Positions 42,834 to 52,301 of a DNA stretch of 64,000 nt are shown piece after piece. Position numbers and translations under genes: made by a program. Origin of the DNA: an uncultured Thermoanaerobaculum sp. (GTDB taxonomy: Bacteria; Acidobacteriota; Thermoanaerobaculia; Thermoanaerobaculales; Thermoanaerobaculaceae); assembly GCA_937934115.1 (NCBI GenBank), contig CALHAH010000009.1, positions 1 to 64,000 on the forward strand. Direction: 5' to 3'. The notes under the pieces are model-generated. The model saw nothing but the letters and a program-made list of their open reading frames with translations, made no database searches and was not told the origin of the DNA. Numbering within the stretch: position 1 is the first letter of the stretch; each line of letters begins with the position of its first letter.

Positions 42834-43921
42834 AAACCCTGGCCATCGAAACCTCCTGTGACGAAACTTCGGTAGCGGTGCTGGGGAACCGCGGGGAAGT
42901 GCTGGCCAACCTGGTCTCTTCGCAAGTGGCGGTGCATGCCCCGTACCTGGGCGTGGTACCCGAGCTTGCGGCTCGTCACCACGTGGAGGTGCTCCCCCGG
43001 CTCGTCGCGGCTTTGGGAAAGCAAGGACTTTTGGCTGATCTGGGTTTGGTGGCGGTTACCCAGGGGCCGGGTCTCATTGGCTCTTTGCTGGTGGGAACCT
43101 GTTACGCTTCAGCTTTTGCGTACGCCCGAGGCCTACCCCTTTCGGCCGTGGACCACCTGGAAGGCCACCTGGTTTCGCCTTTCATGAACTTGGAGGGTTT
43201 GCCCGCCGAGGAAATCCCCGAGGGGACGCTGACACTGGTGGTTTCCGGGGGGCATTCCAGCTATTTCCTCTTTTCTCAAGGCAAGGGTGTGCCCCTCAAC
43301 CGCACCCGCGACGACGCCGCCGGGGAGGTTTTCGACAAGGTGGCAGCAGCGTTGGGCTTGGGTTACCCGGGTGGGCCGGTGGTGGATCGCTTGGCCGAAG
43401 CTGGGGACCCGAGTGCTTTTCGTTTTTCCCCACCCCGCATCAAGGATCCCCAAGGGGAGTTGGATTTTTCCTTTTCGGGGCTGAAAAGCGCGGTCATCCG
43501 CCAGGCCCAAGAGCTGGGCGTAACGCCGCTTCCTGACCCCCAAAACCCGCCTTTGGTGGCTTTGGACCTGTTGGCTTCCTTCCGCGCCACGGTGGTTGAA
43601 TGGCTTTTGCAGCCTTTGGATGTGCTTTGTGAGCGACACCGACCACCGGTGGTGGCCGTAGCCGGCGGGGTGGCAGCCAACCGACTTTTGCGGCAGGAGC
43701 TCAAGCGCTGGGGTGAGCGCGCCCGTATTCCCGTGCGCATCCCGCCCCTGGCCCTCACCACCGACAATGCGGCTATGATAGGCAGGGCCGGCCAGCTGCG
43801 GGGGGCGGCGGGTCTTTTCGCCGATCCCCTGGGCTTGGAGCCTTACCCCCGGGTGAGCTGGAAAGGAACCGGTGAGCGGGGAACCGGCAAGCGAGTTTTC
43901 CCGCCTTTGACTTCGCCGTAA
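42830..43921 (+). CDS. tsaD: tRNA N6-threonylcarbamoyltransferase TsaD
   Basis: Catalytic subunit that transfers threonylcarbamoyl to A37 of ANN-decoding tRNAs. The 363-residue ASKHA-fold protein starts [15 protein letters not shown] and has the metal-binding HLEGH (His109, His113), VVSGGHSS and [15 protein letters not shown]. The C-terminal 25 residues are rich in Gly/Thr/Arg and appear family-unspecific. The ATG overlaps the mtnA stop. TsaB and TsaE are not in the window. Confidence 0.96.
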   Translation: MKTLAIETSCDETSVAVLGNRGEVLANLVSSQVAVHAPYLGVVPELAARHHVEVLPRLVAALGKQGLLADLGLVAVTQGPGLIGSLLVGTCYASAFAYARGLPLSAVDHLEGHLVSPFMNLEGLPAEEIPEGTLTLVVSGGHSSYFLFSQGKGVPLNRTRDDAAGEVFDKVAAALGLGYPGGPVVDRLAEAGDPSAFRFSPPRIKDPQGELDFSFSGLKSAVIRQAQELGVTPLPDPQNPPLVALDLLASFRATVVEWLLQPLDVLCERHRPPVVAVAGGVAANRLLRQELKRWGERARIPVRIPPLALTTDNAAMIGRAGQLRGAAGLFADPLGLEPYPRVSWKGTGERGTGKRVFPPLTSP

Positions 43922-43953
43922 GCACCCCGCTTTTGGGAACAAGGAGCGGCAGC

Positions 43954-45750
43954 ATGTCTCAGAGTTTGATACGCAACTTTTGCATCATTGCTCACATTGA
44001 CCACGGCAAGTCCACGTTGGCGGATAGGCTCCTGGAACTCACCGGCGCCCTTTCCGCACGGGAAATGATGGAGCAGGTACTGGATTCCATGGATTTGGAG
44101 CGGGAGCGCGGCATTACCATCAAAGCCCACACCGTGACCCTCACCTACTGCGCCAAAGATGGCAAAACGTACACGCTGAACCTCATTGACACCCCAGGGC
44201 ACGTGGACTTTTCCTACGAGGTTTCCCGCTCACTGGCGGCGTGCGAGGGGGCGCTTTTGGTGGTGGATGCGGCGCAGGGGGTGGAAGCGCAAACCCTTGC
44301 CAATGCGTATTTGGCGGCGGAGCAAGGTCTCGAGCTCATCCCTGTTCTGAACAAGGTGGACCTGCCGCAAGCCGAACCCGAGCGGGTGCGGGAGCAAATT
44401 GAGCAGGTGATCGGTATTGAAGCCCGGGACGCCCTGTTGATTTCCGCCAAAACCGGCCTCGGCGTCCCGGCAGTTTTGGAAGCCATCGTGGCTCGAATCC
44501 CACCCCCCAGTGGCGACCCCGATGCTCCCCTCCGGGCGCTCATCTTCGATGCGGCGTACGACCCCTACCGAGGAGTGCGCTGCTTGGTGCGGGTTGTGGA
44601 TGGGGCCCTCCAGGTAGGCCAAAAGATCCGCTTGGCCTCCTCTGGCCTGGAAGCGGAGGTGGAGGGGTTGGGTGTCCTGACTCCACGACCGCTACCCAAA
44701 CACGCTTTGAGTACCGGCGAGGTGGGTTACGTCTTTGCCGGTTTAAAAGAACTGCGGCAGGTGCGGGTAGGCGACACGGTTTTGGACGCCCAAAACCCAG
44801 CCCCCGCCCTTCCTGGTTTTCGGGAAATCAAACCCATGGTCTTTGCCGGCCTGTACCCTGTGGACTCTGGGGACTACCCTTTGCTGCGGGACGCCCTGGA
44901 GAAGCTCTCCCTCAACGACGCTGCCTTTACCTTTACCCCGGATAACTCGCACGCTTTGGGTTTTGGCTTCCGCTGTGGTTTTTTGGGCCTTTTACACATG
45001 GAAATTGTGCAGGAGCGTCTGGAGAGGGAGTTTGGGGTGGAGCTCATCACTACCGCCCCCAACGTGGCCTACCGTGTGCTCACCACCGCAGGCGAGGTGG
45101 TGGAGGTGGAAAACCCGGCGCAGCTTCCGTCCCCGGGGAACATAGAGGTCATTGAGGAACCCGTCATTTTGGCCACGATTTTTACACCGGAGACATACGT
45201 TGGGGCTATCCTCAAGCTCTGCGAGGAACGCCGCGGCGAGCAGGTGAAGCTGGAGTTTCTGGGCGGGGGGCGCGTGCTGGTGGAGTACCGTCTGCCCCTG
45301 GCGGAGGTGGTTTTGGACTTTTACGACAAGCTCAAGTCCTGTTCCCGTGGGTACGCGTCTTTTGATTACCAACTGGCTGGTTACCGCCAAGGGGATTTGG
45401 TGAAGCTCGACATCCTGGTGAACGGCGAGCCGGTCGACGCGCTAGCCACCATTGTGCACCGTTCCCAGGCCTATTACAAAGGCAGGGCCTTGGCGGAAAA
45501 GCTGCGCGAAATGATCCCACGGCAACTCTTCGAGGTGGTGATTCAAGCGGCCATTGGTTCACGGGTGATTGCTCGCGAGGTGGTCAAGCCCCTACGCAAG
45601 AACGTGCTGGCCAAGTGTTACGGTGGCGACATCACCCGTAAGCGCAAGCTCTTGGAACGGCAAAAGGAAGGCAAAAAGCGTATGAAGCGCTTGGGGCGGG
45701 TGGATATCCCGCAGGAGGCTTTTTTGGCGGTTCTGAAAGTGGAGTCTTGA
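43954..45750 (+). CDS. lepA: Elongation factor 4 (LepA)
   Basis: Ribosome-binding GTPase that acts on stalled or initiating ribosomes. The 598-residue protein has the P-loop AHIDHGKST (13-21), [18 protein letters not shown], the LepA-specific C-terminal domain with [20 protein letters not shown], and no domain IV of EF-G. AAGGAG at 43941 sets the ATG at 43954. It is followed by lepB, the order seen in many bacteria. Confidence 0.97.
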   Translation: MSQSLIRNFCIIAHIDHGKSTLADRLLELTGALSAREMMEQVLDSMDLERERGITIKAHTVTLTYCAKDGKTYTLNLIDTPGHVDFSYEVSRSLAACEGALLVVDAAQGVEAQTLANAYLAAEQGLELIPVLNKVDLPQAEPERVREQIEQVIGIEARDALLISAKTGLGVPAVLEAIVARIPPPSGDPDAPLRALIFDAAYDPYRGVRCLVRVVDGALQVGQKIRLASSGLEAEVEGLGVLTPRPLPKHALSTGEVGYVFAGLKELRQVRVGDTVLDAQNPAPALPGFREIKPMVFAGLYPVDSGDYPLLRDALEKLSLNDAAFTFTPDNSHALGFGFRCGFLGLLHMEIVQERLEREFGVELITTAPNVAYRVLTTAGEVVEVENPAQLPSPGNIEVIEEPVILATIFTPETYVGAILKLCEERRGEQVKLEFLGGGRVLVEYRLPLAEVVLDFYDKLKSCSRGYASFDYQLAGYRQGDLVKLDILVNGEPVDALATIVHRSQAYYKGRALAEKLREMIPRQLFEVVIQAAIGSRVIAREVVKPLRKNVLAKCYGGDITRKRKLLERQKEGKKRMKRLGRVDIPQEAFLAVLKVES

Positions 45751-45788
45751 GGCTCTGCTACCATACCTTGCCCCCAGTGGGCGGAGGC

Positions 45789-46490
45789 ATGAGGGTGAAA
45801 AAACACGGGGTTTTTCGGGAGTACTACGAGGCCATCCTGGTGGCGGTGGCCTTTACGCTTTTCGCGCGTACCTTTGTGGTGCAGGCTTTCAAGATCCCTT
45901 CTGGGTCCATGGAAGACAACTTGCTCATTGGGGACCACTTGTTTGTAAACAAGTTCATTTACGCGCCGCACTGGGATACCCCGCTCCACCGGCTGCTGCC
46001 CTACCGCGACGTGCAGCGGGGCGACGTGGTGGTCTTTAAGTTCCCCCAGGATCCGCAGAGGGACTTCATCAAAAGGGCCGTGGCCGTGGGGGGCGATACG
46101 GTGGAAATCCGGGCCAAAAAGCTCTACATCAACGGCCAGCCGGAAGTGAACCCTCGGGCGGTTTTCAAGGACCCCGCCATTTTGCCGCCTTCTTCATACC
46201 TTCCCGACGATCGCCGGTTCCGAGATTTTTACGGACCCTACCAGGTGCCACCCGGTCACGTGTTTTGCATGGGGGATAACCGCGACAACTCCTACGACTC
46301 CCGTTTTTGGGGTTCAGTTCCCCGCAGTTATTTCAAGGGGCGGGCCTTTATGATTTACTGGTCGTACGCGGCGGAGCCCCATCAGGTGGTTTCGGGAAGC
46401 CTTGGCGAAGGTCTTCGCAACCTCGCCAACGTGGTTGTGCATTTCTTTACCCGCACGCGTTGGGAGCGAACCTTTATGCTGATCCGTTAA
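45789..46490 (+). CDS. lepB: Signal peptidase I
   Basis: Removes signal peptides from exported proteins at the inner membrane. The 233-residue protein has one N-terminal membrane helix (EAILVAVAFTLFARTFVVQA), the catalytic Ser40 in KIPSGSMEDNL, the general base Lys95 in RDFIKRAVAVGGD, and GHVFCMGDNRDNSYDSR (box E). The GTG at 45795 has better spacing to GGAGG than the ATG at 45789; both are in frame and give nearly the same protein. It is 38 bp downstream of lepA. Confidence 0.95.
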   Translation: MRVKKHGVFREYYEAILVAVAFTLFARTFVVQAFKIPSGSMEDNLLIGDHLFVNKFIYAPHWDTPLHRLLPYRDVQRGDVVVFKFPQDPQRDFIKRAVAVGGDTVEIRAKKLYINGQPEVNPRAVFKDPAILPPSSYLPDDRRFRDFYGPYQVPPGHVFCMGDNRDNSYDSRFWGSVPRSYFKGRAFMIYWSYAAEPHQVVSGSLGEGLRNLANVVVHFFTRTRWERTFMLIR

Positions 46491-46511
46491 AATTAGCCGC
46501 AGGAGGTGGCT

Positions 46512-46877
46512 ATGCAGGTGCGTACGCAATCCGGACGGGGGATGGTTGGTTGCCTTTTCGGCGCGCTCATCATGGTCTTTGCCATTGTCACGGGCATCCG
46601 TGTTATTCCCGTGAAAACCAAGGTCATGGAGCTTAAGAGGTTTGCCGAAACGCAAGCGGAGCAAGCGTCGCTTCCCCAGCATTCTGACGCCTACATCGTG
46701 GACCAGATCTTCAACAAGGCGCGGGCCCTGCAACTGCCACTCGACAAAGAAGCCATTCGCGTGCGACGAGACATGGGTACGTGCTACGTGGATTACAGCC
46801 TTACCGTGAGGTTAAATATCCCACTTTTCAAGTACGACTGGAAAATCGAGGAACATATCGAACGGCCGCTCTTTTAA
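46512..46877 (+). CDS. Small membrane protein, DUF4845-like
   Basis: A 121-residue protein with one N-terminal membrane helix (GMVGCLFGALIMVFAIVTGI) and a periplasmic alpha/beta domain that ends RLNIPLFKYDWKIEEHIERP. It resembles DUF4845 proteins, which often lie next to lepB and have no known activity. AGGAGG sits 5 nt before the ATG, so it is well translated. It is 21 bp after lepB in the same direction and is probably the last gene of lepA-lepB. Confidence 0.75.
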   Translation: MQVRTQSGRGMVGCLFGALIMVFAIVTGIRVIPVKTKVMELKRFAETQAEQASLPQHSDAYIVDQIFNKARALQLPLDKEAIRVRRDMGTCYVDYSLTVRLNIPLFKYDWKIEEHIERPLF

Positions 46878-46909
46878 GGCGTAAAAGCACAGCTTTATGG
46901 CAGAACGAC

Positions 46910-46926
46910 TCCCCCGCAGCGGGGGA
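46910..46926. repeat. GC hairpin between convergent genes
   Basis: TCCCCCG, CAG, CGGGGGA: a 7-bp stem with a three-base loop, lying 33 bp after the DUF4845-like gene and just before the end of metS. It lacks a T tract in either direction, so it is at most a transcript-end stabiliser. Confidence 0.4.
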
Positions 46927-46933
46927 AATGCTC

Positions 46934-47083
46934 CTACGGTGTTATGATGACCGCCTGCTCATCGCCGCGTCGCTTTTTCTTTTCAGTGGTCATAAGTACC
47001 TTCCACATGCAATAGGCGGTAAGTCCCGCAATCGTGCCCCAAGCCGAAAGCATGAACAGCCAGCCAGCCCACGTGAGTGTCAT
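46934..47083 (-). CDS. metS: MetS-type small subunit of an NSS transporter
   Basis: A 49-residue protein with one membrane helix (LTWAGWLFMLSAWGTIAGLT) followed by a basic tail (TTEKKKRRGDEQ). Its ATG overlaps the TGA of the preceding Na+-coupled transporter gene and has AGGAGGG upstream. This matches the small subunit of MetPS-type methionine/alanine transporters in Corynebacterium, which is required for transport by MetP. The short length, location and helix-then-basic layout support the call; no residue-level signature is available to confirm it. Confidence 0.75.
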   Translation of the reverse strand: MTLTWAGWLFMLSAWGTIAGLTAYCMWKVLMTTEKKKRRGDEQAVIITP

Positions 47084-48672
47084 AGCAAACCCTCCTGGCG
47101 GTGGCGACGCCGCCAAATAACCCCTACCAATACCGCGAAGAGGGCAAAGGTGCCCAGCATTAAGAGGCGAGCGGCCAAGACGTAGGGGATATCGCCTGGT
47201 GGGTACGGTGCGTTTTCCGCAGGCTGCCGGGCAAAGAGCAAGATTGGTACGGCGTCCTGCCAGGTCCAGGCCACAAGCATCAACAACAAGTACACGGGGG
47301 TTACGTACTTGATGATGAACTTGAACACCCGAGGAACCTTGATGTCAGCCCCGCGGGTGATCTCCTTCCAGCCGTTGTCAATGCCAAAAGCCCAGGCAAA
47401 GATCAGTACCTCAATCAAAGCAAAAATGACCAAACCAAAAGTCCCGGCCCAAAAGTCCATCTCGTCTAAAAACCCGTGTTTGAGGAAAAACACACAGCCC
47501 AAGCCGCCAATGGCCATCAGAGAGCCAGTGAAAAACGTGGCTTTTTGTCGCGACCAACGAAATTCATCCTGCATAAAAGCCATTACCGGCTGCGCCAAAG
47601 CCACCGAAGAGGTAATTCCAGCAAAGAACAGCAGGGCGAACCATAGTGTTCCGTAGAGCGGTCCCAACGCCCCCATTTTTTGAAAAATGATGGGCATGGC
47701 TTGGAACCCTAAGTCAAAGGATCCTTCTCTGGCGATTTGTTGCGTTTCGGCGAGGCCAAAAAATGCTACGGCTACAGGAATGGCAATGGAACCGCCGAGA
47801 ATCACCTCGGCAAACTCGTTGGTGGCGGAAGTGGAAAGCCCGGTGAGAGCAATGTCATCGTTTTTCTTTACGTAGGAGGCATAGGTGTGAATGGCGCCGG
47901 TGCCGATGGAAAGGGTAAAGAATATTTGCCCCGCAGCTGCCAACCACACGGTGGGGTTCTTGAGCATGGAGAAGTCCGGGTTCCAAATATACGCGAAGCC
48001 AGCTGCTACGGAGTTTTCAGGATGGCTGGGGTCAGGAGTGCCCAGGGTGATTACGCGAACGACCAACACTATGGCAAACAAAAACAAAGCTGGAAGGGCA
48101 ATCTTAGCGAGGCGCTCGATGCCTTTGGCCACGCCGTGGGAGAGAACGAACAAATTAATGCCCAAGGTGACGCAGTAAAAGAGCAAAGCGAGGCCAACGC
48201 CGGAAAAGTAGTGGTGGCCTTGGGAAAGGTCAGCTTTGCCCTGAAACTCGGCCAAAAAGCGGCTCATTTCCGCGAAGGTATCCACACCCCAGTAGTGCTT
48301 CACCGCGGAAAAGCACGCGTAGGCGAGGGTCCAGCCCTCCACGTACGTGTAGTACATCACGAAGGAAAGCGGAATCGCTATACCTAAGGCTCCCAGATAC
48401 TTGGCTAGGGGATGCCGCCACATGCGGGCAAACATGCCCGGCGTGGTGCCGTGGCCGTGGGAACCCCCAAACCGGCCAATGGCCCATTCCACCCACATGA
48501 GGGGTATACCCAAAAGTAAAACCGCCACGAAGTAGGGGATCATGAAGGCACCGCCGCCGTTGAGGGCGGCTTGCCGTGGGAAGCGTAAGAAGTTGCCGAG
48601 GCCTACGGCGTTGCCGGCCATGGCTAGGATCAAGCCAATGCGCGATCCCCAGTTTTCCCTGTTTTGGCTCAT
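47080..48672 (-). CDS. Sodium-dependent NSS-family amino-acid transporter
   Basis: A 530-residue LeuT-fold symporter in the inner membrane with 11-12 helices. The first helix has the sodium-site motif LAMAGNAVGLGNFLRFPRQA, and later segments have IFFTLSIGTGAIHTYASYVK and the SSVALAQP region of TM8. The small subunit that follows suggests a MetP-like transporter for methionine or small neutral amino acids; the substrate is inferred. The ATG at 48672 follows GGGGGGA. It is divergent from the APC permease. Confidence 0.88.
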   Translation of the reverse strand: MSQNRENWGSRIGLILAMAGNAVGLGNFLRFPRQAALNGGGAFMIPYFVAVLLLGIPLMWVEWAIGRFGGSHGHGTTPGMFARMWRHPLAKYLGALGIAIPLSFVMYYTYVEGWTLAYACFSAVKHYWGVDTFAEMSRFLAEFQGKADLSQGHHYFSGVGLALLFYCVTLGINLFVLSHGVAKGIERLAKIALPALFLFAIVLVVRVITLGTPDPSHPENSVAAGFAYIWNPDFSMLKNPTVWLAAAGQIFFTLSIGTGAIHTYASYVKKNDDIALTGLSTSATNEFAEVILGGSIAIPVAVAFFGLAETQQIAREGSFDLGFQAMPIIFQKMGALGPLYGTLWFALLFFAGITSSVALAQPVMAFMQDEFRWSRQKATFFTGSLMAIGGLGCVFFLKHGFLDEMDFWAGTFGLVIFALIEVLIFAWAFGIDNGWKEITRGADIKVPRVFKFIIKYVTPVYLLLMLVAWTWQDAVPILLFARQPAENAPYPPGDIPYVLAARLLMLGTFALFAVLVGVIWRRRHRQEGLL

Positions 48673-48748
48673 GTGTCCCCCCGAGCGCCCAAAACAGCCA
48701 AAGCTTATGGAGCGGTGACACACTTGTCAAACGCACGCGCCGCGAGGC

Positions 48749-48777
48749 TTGTGTCAGGGCCGGAAAGCGGGTACCCT
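48749..48777 (+). promoter_or_regulatory. Possible promoter of the APC permease
   Basis: TTGTGT (48749-48754), a 17-bp spacer and TACCCT (48772-48777), 8 nt before the ATG. The predicted leader is very short and no ribosome-binding site is placed correctly. Confidence 0.4.
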
Positions 48778-48785
48778 TCAGGGCC

Positions 48786-50270
48786 ATGTTTGGAGCACTT
48801 AAGCCCCTGTTAGCCACAAAACCCCTTGCGGAGTTGCAGGCCGAATACAGCACCTCACAGCTGAAGCGCGTGCTATCGGTTTGGGATCTAATTGGGCTCG
48901 GTATTGGTGCCATCATTGGTGCGGGGATCTTTGCCACGGTGGGGACTGCAGCAGCGGGGGACGCCGCCCGCCCGGGGGCGGGTCCTGGGATCATCTTCTC
49001 CTTTATATTGACGGCAGCGGTTTGCAGCCTGGCGGCGCTGTGCTACGCGGAAATGGCGGCTATGGTACCCATTGCCGGCTCGGCCTATACGTACGCTTAT
49101 GCCACCCTGGGGGAGATTTTCGCCTGGATCATTGGCTGGGACCTCATCATCGAGTACGCGGTGGGGAACGTGGCGGTGGCCATATCGTGGTCGGGGTACT
49201 TTTGCGAGCTGTTGCGGGGGCTGGGCATCACTATTCCCGCTTGGGCTTCCACGGATTTGCGCACGGCTCTAGCCTCACCCGAAATTCTGGCCGCGGCTCC
49301 TAGGGTTTTCGGAGTCCCTGTGGTTGTGAACCTGCCGGCCGTGGGCATTGTGCTGCTTCTCACGTGGGTTTTGGTGCGAGGAATTCGGGAGTCCAGCCGC
49401 ACCAACGCGGTGATGGTTTTTGCCAAGCTTGCGGTTTTGGCTTTTTTTGTGGTGGTGGGGCTTTTTTACGTGCAGCCAGAAAACTACAGGCCCTTTTTGC
49501 CCAACGGCTGGCACGGCGTATGGGCCGGAGCCGCCATCGTGTTTTTTGCCTACATTGGGTTTGACACGGTTTCCACCGCTGCCGAAGAGTGTCGCAACCC
49601 GGCTCGCGACTTACCCCGGGGAATCCTGGGCTCGCTTCTCATTTCCACTCTCATTTACGTCGCAGTGGCGGCAGTGGTTATAGGCATGGTCCCTTGGACT
49701 GAGCTTGCCACTGCTGAACCCCTTACCGTAGCCATGAACCGCTACAACTTGGGGTGGGCTGCAGGTATCGTGGCGGTGGGCTCCGTGGCTGCCCATACCG
49801 CGGTGCTTTTGGTCTTTCAATTGGGCCAGCCGCGGATCTTTTACGCCATGGCCCGCGACGGTTTGCTCCCGCAGGCTTTCGCCCGCGTGCACCCCAAGTA
49901 CCGCACCCCTTATGTGACCACCATTCTTACCGGCGTGGTGGTGGCCGCGTTCGCTGGCTTTGCCAACATTGAAGAAATGGTTGATCTAACCAATGTGGGC
50001 ACGCTCTTCGCTTTTGCTTTGGTTTCCGCTGGTGTCGTCGCACTGCGAATAACTAACCCCCGAGCTCCGCGCCCCTTTCGCGTGCCCCTTTCTCCGTGGC
50101 TGCCCTTGCTTTCGGTGATGGCCTGTCTGGGGTTGGCCTTGGGTCTGCCGCGGGTTACCTGGCTGCGTTTCTTTGGCTGGCTCGCCGTCGGGTTGCTAGT
50201 TTACGTTTTTTATGGACGACGCTTCTCGCAGCTTCGCAAGCGCAAGAACGCACCTCAAAAGAGCGTGTAG
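48786..50270 (+). CDS. APC-superfamily amino-acid permease
   Basis: A 494-residue inner-membrane permease with 12 helices of the cationic amino-acid transporter (CAT/YfnA) type. The substrate-binding first helix reads DLIGLGIGAIIGAGIFATVG, and the conserved loop is FFAYIGFDTVSTAAEECRNP, followed by ARDLPRGILGSLL. The C-terminal tail is short and basic. The ATG at 48786 is chosen because the protein then starts just before the amphipathic N-terminal helix. Its last 16 bp overlap the convergent peptidase gene. Confidence 0.9.
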   Translation: MFGALKPLLATKPLAELQAEYSTSQLKRVLSVWDLIGLGIGAIIGAGIFATVGTAAAGDAARPGAGPGIIFSFILTAAVCSLAALCYAEMAAMVPIAGSAYTYAYATLGEIFAWIIGWDLIIEYAVGNVAVAISWSGYFCELLRGLGITIPAWASTDLRTALASPEILAAAPRVFGVPVVVNLPAVGIVLLLTWVLVRGIRESSRTNAVMVFAKLAVLAFFVVVGLFYVQPENYRPFLPNGWHGVWAGAAIVFFAYIGFDTVSTAAEECRNPARDLPRGILGSLLISTLIYVAVAAVVIGMVPWTELATAEPLTVAMNRYNLGWAAGIVAVGSVAAHTAVLLVFQLGQPRIFYAMARDGLLPQAFARVHPKYRTPYVTTILTGVVVAAFAGFANIEEMVDLTNVGTLFAFALVSAGVVALRITNPRAPRPFRVPLSPWLPLLSVMACLGLALGLPRVTWLRFFGWLAVGLLVYVFYGRRFSQLRKRKNAPQKSV

Positions 50271-51337
50271 GCTCCATCGCGCATCACCAAAAGGTGTTGG
50301 CTTTCCCGCAGGAGCTGTGCTTTTACAACTGTGATGGGGTTGCCCTGAGCGTACACCAGGTCTTGGTGCACCACGGTTTTTGGGGAAAGGAAGGCTTGCA
50401 CGCCCACACTGCCGCCCAAATGGTCCGACCGTCCATACGCCCAGTGGAAGCCGGCCTTCTCGTCCTCCAACACGTTACCCGTTACCACCGCCATGGGGTT
50501 GCAGCCAAAGGCCACCTCGGCCACGTTGGCGCGGGCGGGATCGGCGGCAAAGACCTCGCGAAAACGGGAAGCCACAGGCCCGTGGCCGCGTACCTGCACC
50601 ACTCGGTTGTTCTGCACAACGAAGACCACCAGCTCTCCAGCTTCCTCCCAGGGTATTTCGCCCTCTGTCTTTGAAGGTTCGCCAGGTTTTTCGCCCTCAT
50701 AGGGAACAATAAACGTTTCCCCCGAGGGAAGGTTGATGACCCGATCCCCTTCTTTGTGGCGCGGCAGAAAGCCGTCGTCTACTTCCGGCTGGCGAAAGCG
50801 GAGATCGAAAAAGCAAGCGTGCCCGGTGGAAAACTCCACTTCCAGGCTAGACGCCCCGCGGAGTGCCTCAAAAAGCAACTGGCAGCGCCGAGCCACCTCC
50901 CGGTAGTCGGCAGCCAACGCCGTTCGTGTCATGCGCCGTTCCACGCCCGGCAGAGAGGCAGCCCGGAAGTCTCTTTTTTTCTTTGTGATGGCATCCAGCG
51001 GTGCGGTTGCCGAGTACTGCGTAAGAAAAACCGCGAGCGTGGAATTCAAAAGCACTTCTTCTGGGCGTACCGGCTTCTCCCCCAACTGCCCCTGATCTGG
51101 CAACGGCGCACCGTTGGCACCGGTGGCGGGGTAGGTGAGAAGCGGGTTGGTGACAAAGCCCACCTCTCTCCCCAGCTGGAGAAACGCTTGCCGCCACTCC
51201 TCAGCCCAAGCCCGACGGTCTGCCCAGGCGGGGGTGTCCTCTTGGGAGGTGCGGGGCATGTCGCAGGCTACGGTAACGACTTCGTCCACCTCGGGTGCAA
51301 AAACGTCCCGTAAGAGCTTCACAAGGTCGAAGGCCAT
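50255..51337 (-). CDS. M29-like aminopeptidase
   Basis: A 360-residue cytoplasmic protein resembling the M29 (AmpS/PepT thermophilic) leucyl aminopeptidases. The key C-terminal blocks are present: NLPSGETFIVPYEGE, then VAEVAFGCNPMAVVTGNVLE, DEKAGFHWAYGRSDHLGG, and QDLVYAQGNPITV. In M29 enzymes these blocks hold the two-metal ligands. The N-terminal half is more divergent (DEVVTVACDMPRTSQEDTPA). GAGGAGG precedes the ATG at 51337. It is convergent with the APC permease, consistent with peptide or amino-acid use. Confidence 0.65.
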   Translation of the reverse strand: MAFDLVKLLRDVFAPEVDEVVTVACDMPRTSQEDTPAWADRRAWAEEWRQAFLQLGREVGFVTNPLLTYPATGANGAPLPDQGQLGEKPVRPEEVLLNSTLAVFLTQYSATAPLDAITKKKRDFRAASLPGVERRMTRTALAADYREVARRCQLLFEALRGASSLEVEFSTGHACFFDLRFRQPEVDDGFLPRHKEGDRVINLPSGETFIVPYEGEKPGEPSKTEGEIPWEEAGELVVFVVQNNRVVQVRGHGPVASRFREVFAADPARANVAEVAFGCNPMAVVTGNVLEDEKAGFHWAYGRSDHLGGSVGVQAFLSPKTVVHQDLVYAQGNPITVVKAQLLRESQHLLVMRDGAYTLF

Positions 51338-51372
51338 GGTCGCCTCCTCAGCAAGGTTACCAGGCCCGTTCG

Positions 51373-52158
51373 TTACTCCCAAGGTGGAACCCCCACGGGC
51401 TCTAAAGGCGGCAGCCGGAAAGGTTCCCCTGGGTAGCGTACTGCCTCCAAAAAAAGCCCGGCGGCCGGCGCAGCCAGCGGCGGCAAGGGGATCCGCTCTG
51501 CGAGAAGGTCAGGGATTGCTTGGGGTTGGAGTTCCCCGCGCCCCACGCTTACCAAAACCGCCACCATGCGCCGCATTTGATTCCAAAGGAAGTGGCTGGC
51601 CACCACGCGAATGAGCACCACTGAACCCCTGGGGACCACCAGCACCTGTTCCACCTCCACCACCGTGCTCTTTTGCTCCTTGCTTCTTTTGGAAAAAGCT
51701 TTGAAGTCGTGCCGTCCAAGAAAAAGCTTGGCAGCCCATTCCATGGCTTCCAGGTCCAGCGGCAACCCAACCCACCACGTGGTTCTCTTGCCAAAGGCCG
51801 AACGCCGGAGAGCCAGCTGATAGCGGTACGCCCTACCGGTGGCGTCGTGGCGAGCGTGAAATCCGGGAGCCGAAAGGCGCACATCCCGGACGGCCACGTC
51901 GGCGGGCAAGATGGCCTCCAATTCACGGAGTACCCTGTCTGTAGAGAGCGCTTTGCGGGTGCGGAAAGAAACCACCTGCCCTAAAGCGTGGACACCGGCG
52001 TCCGTGCGACCGGCCGCAAAAAGGGAAAGCTCACGCTCGCCGGTGACGTGTCGTAACGCATCGAGAAGCACCCCTTGCACGGTGCGCCCTTTAGGGAGGA
52101 TCTGCCAGCCGGAAAATTTTGTGCCGTCGTATTCCAGGAGAAGGCGGTAGGTGGGCAT
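51373..52158 (-). CDS. truA: tRNA pseudouridine(38-40) synthase TruA
   Basis: Isomerises U38-U40 in the anticodon arm of many tRNAs. The 261-residue protein has the catalytic Asp53 in FAAGRTDAGVHALGQV, the start MPTYRLLLEYDGTKFSGWQI, and HFLWNQMRRMVAVLVSVGRG. The ATG lies only 7 nt after the CCA end of tRNA-Glu on the same strand, without a ribosome-binding site. Processing of that tRNA would leave a nearly leaderless truA message. Confidence 0.95.
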   Translation of the reverse strand: MPTYRLLLEYDGTKFSGWQILPKGRTVQGVLLDALRHVTGERELSLFAAGRTDAGVHALGQVVSFRTRKALSTDRVLRELEAILPADVAVRDVRLSAPGFHARHDATGRAYRYQLALRRSAFGKRTTWWVGLPLDLEAMEWAAKLFLGRHDFKAFSKRSKEQKSTVVEVEQVLVVPRGSVVLIRVVASHFLWNQMRRMVAVLVSVGRGELQPQAIPDLLAERIPLPPLAAPAAGLFLEAVRYPGEPFRLPPLEPVGVPPWE

Positions 52159-52165
52159 GAACTTT

Positions 52166-52240
52166 TGGCGGCCCGTAGGGGAATCGAACCCCTGTTTCCG
52201 GCGTGAGAGGCCGGCGTCCTAACCTCTAGACGAACGGGCC
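52166..52240 (-). tRNA. tRNA-Glu (anticodon CTC)
   Basis: 75 nt with encoded CCA. Acceptor GGCCCGT pairs with ACGGGCC, then G-CCA. The anticodon stem CCGGC/GCCGG closes CTCTCAC, giving CTC for GAG codons. The GGTTCGATTCC T-arm is normal. The closest gene downstream is truA. Confidence 0.97.
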
Positions 52241-52254
52241 CGCCGCAAGCGCAA

Positions 52255-52283
52255 ACGCTAGCAGAAAAGCTCCTAGCTGTAAA
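52255..52283 (-). promoter_or_regulatory. Promoter of the tRNA-Glu/truA transcript
   Basis: Minus strand: TTTACA (52283-52278), a 17-bp spacer and TAGCGT (52260-52255), 14 nt before the tRNA 5' end. Confidence 0.6.
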
Positions 52284-52301
52284 CCCCACGCGCTGTCGGT
52301 G

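Noticed and set aside
46910-46926. Hairpin as an intrinsic terminator
   Set aside because: The stem is good, but no T tract follows on either strand.
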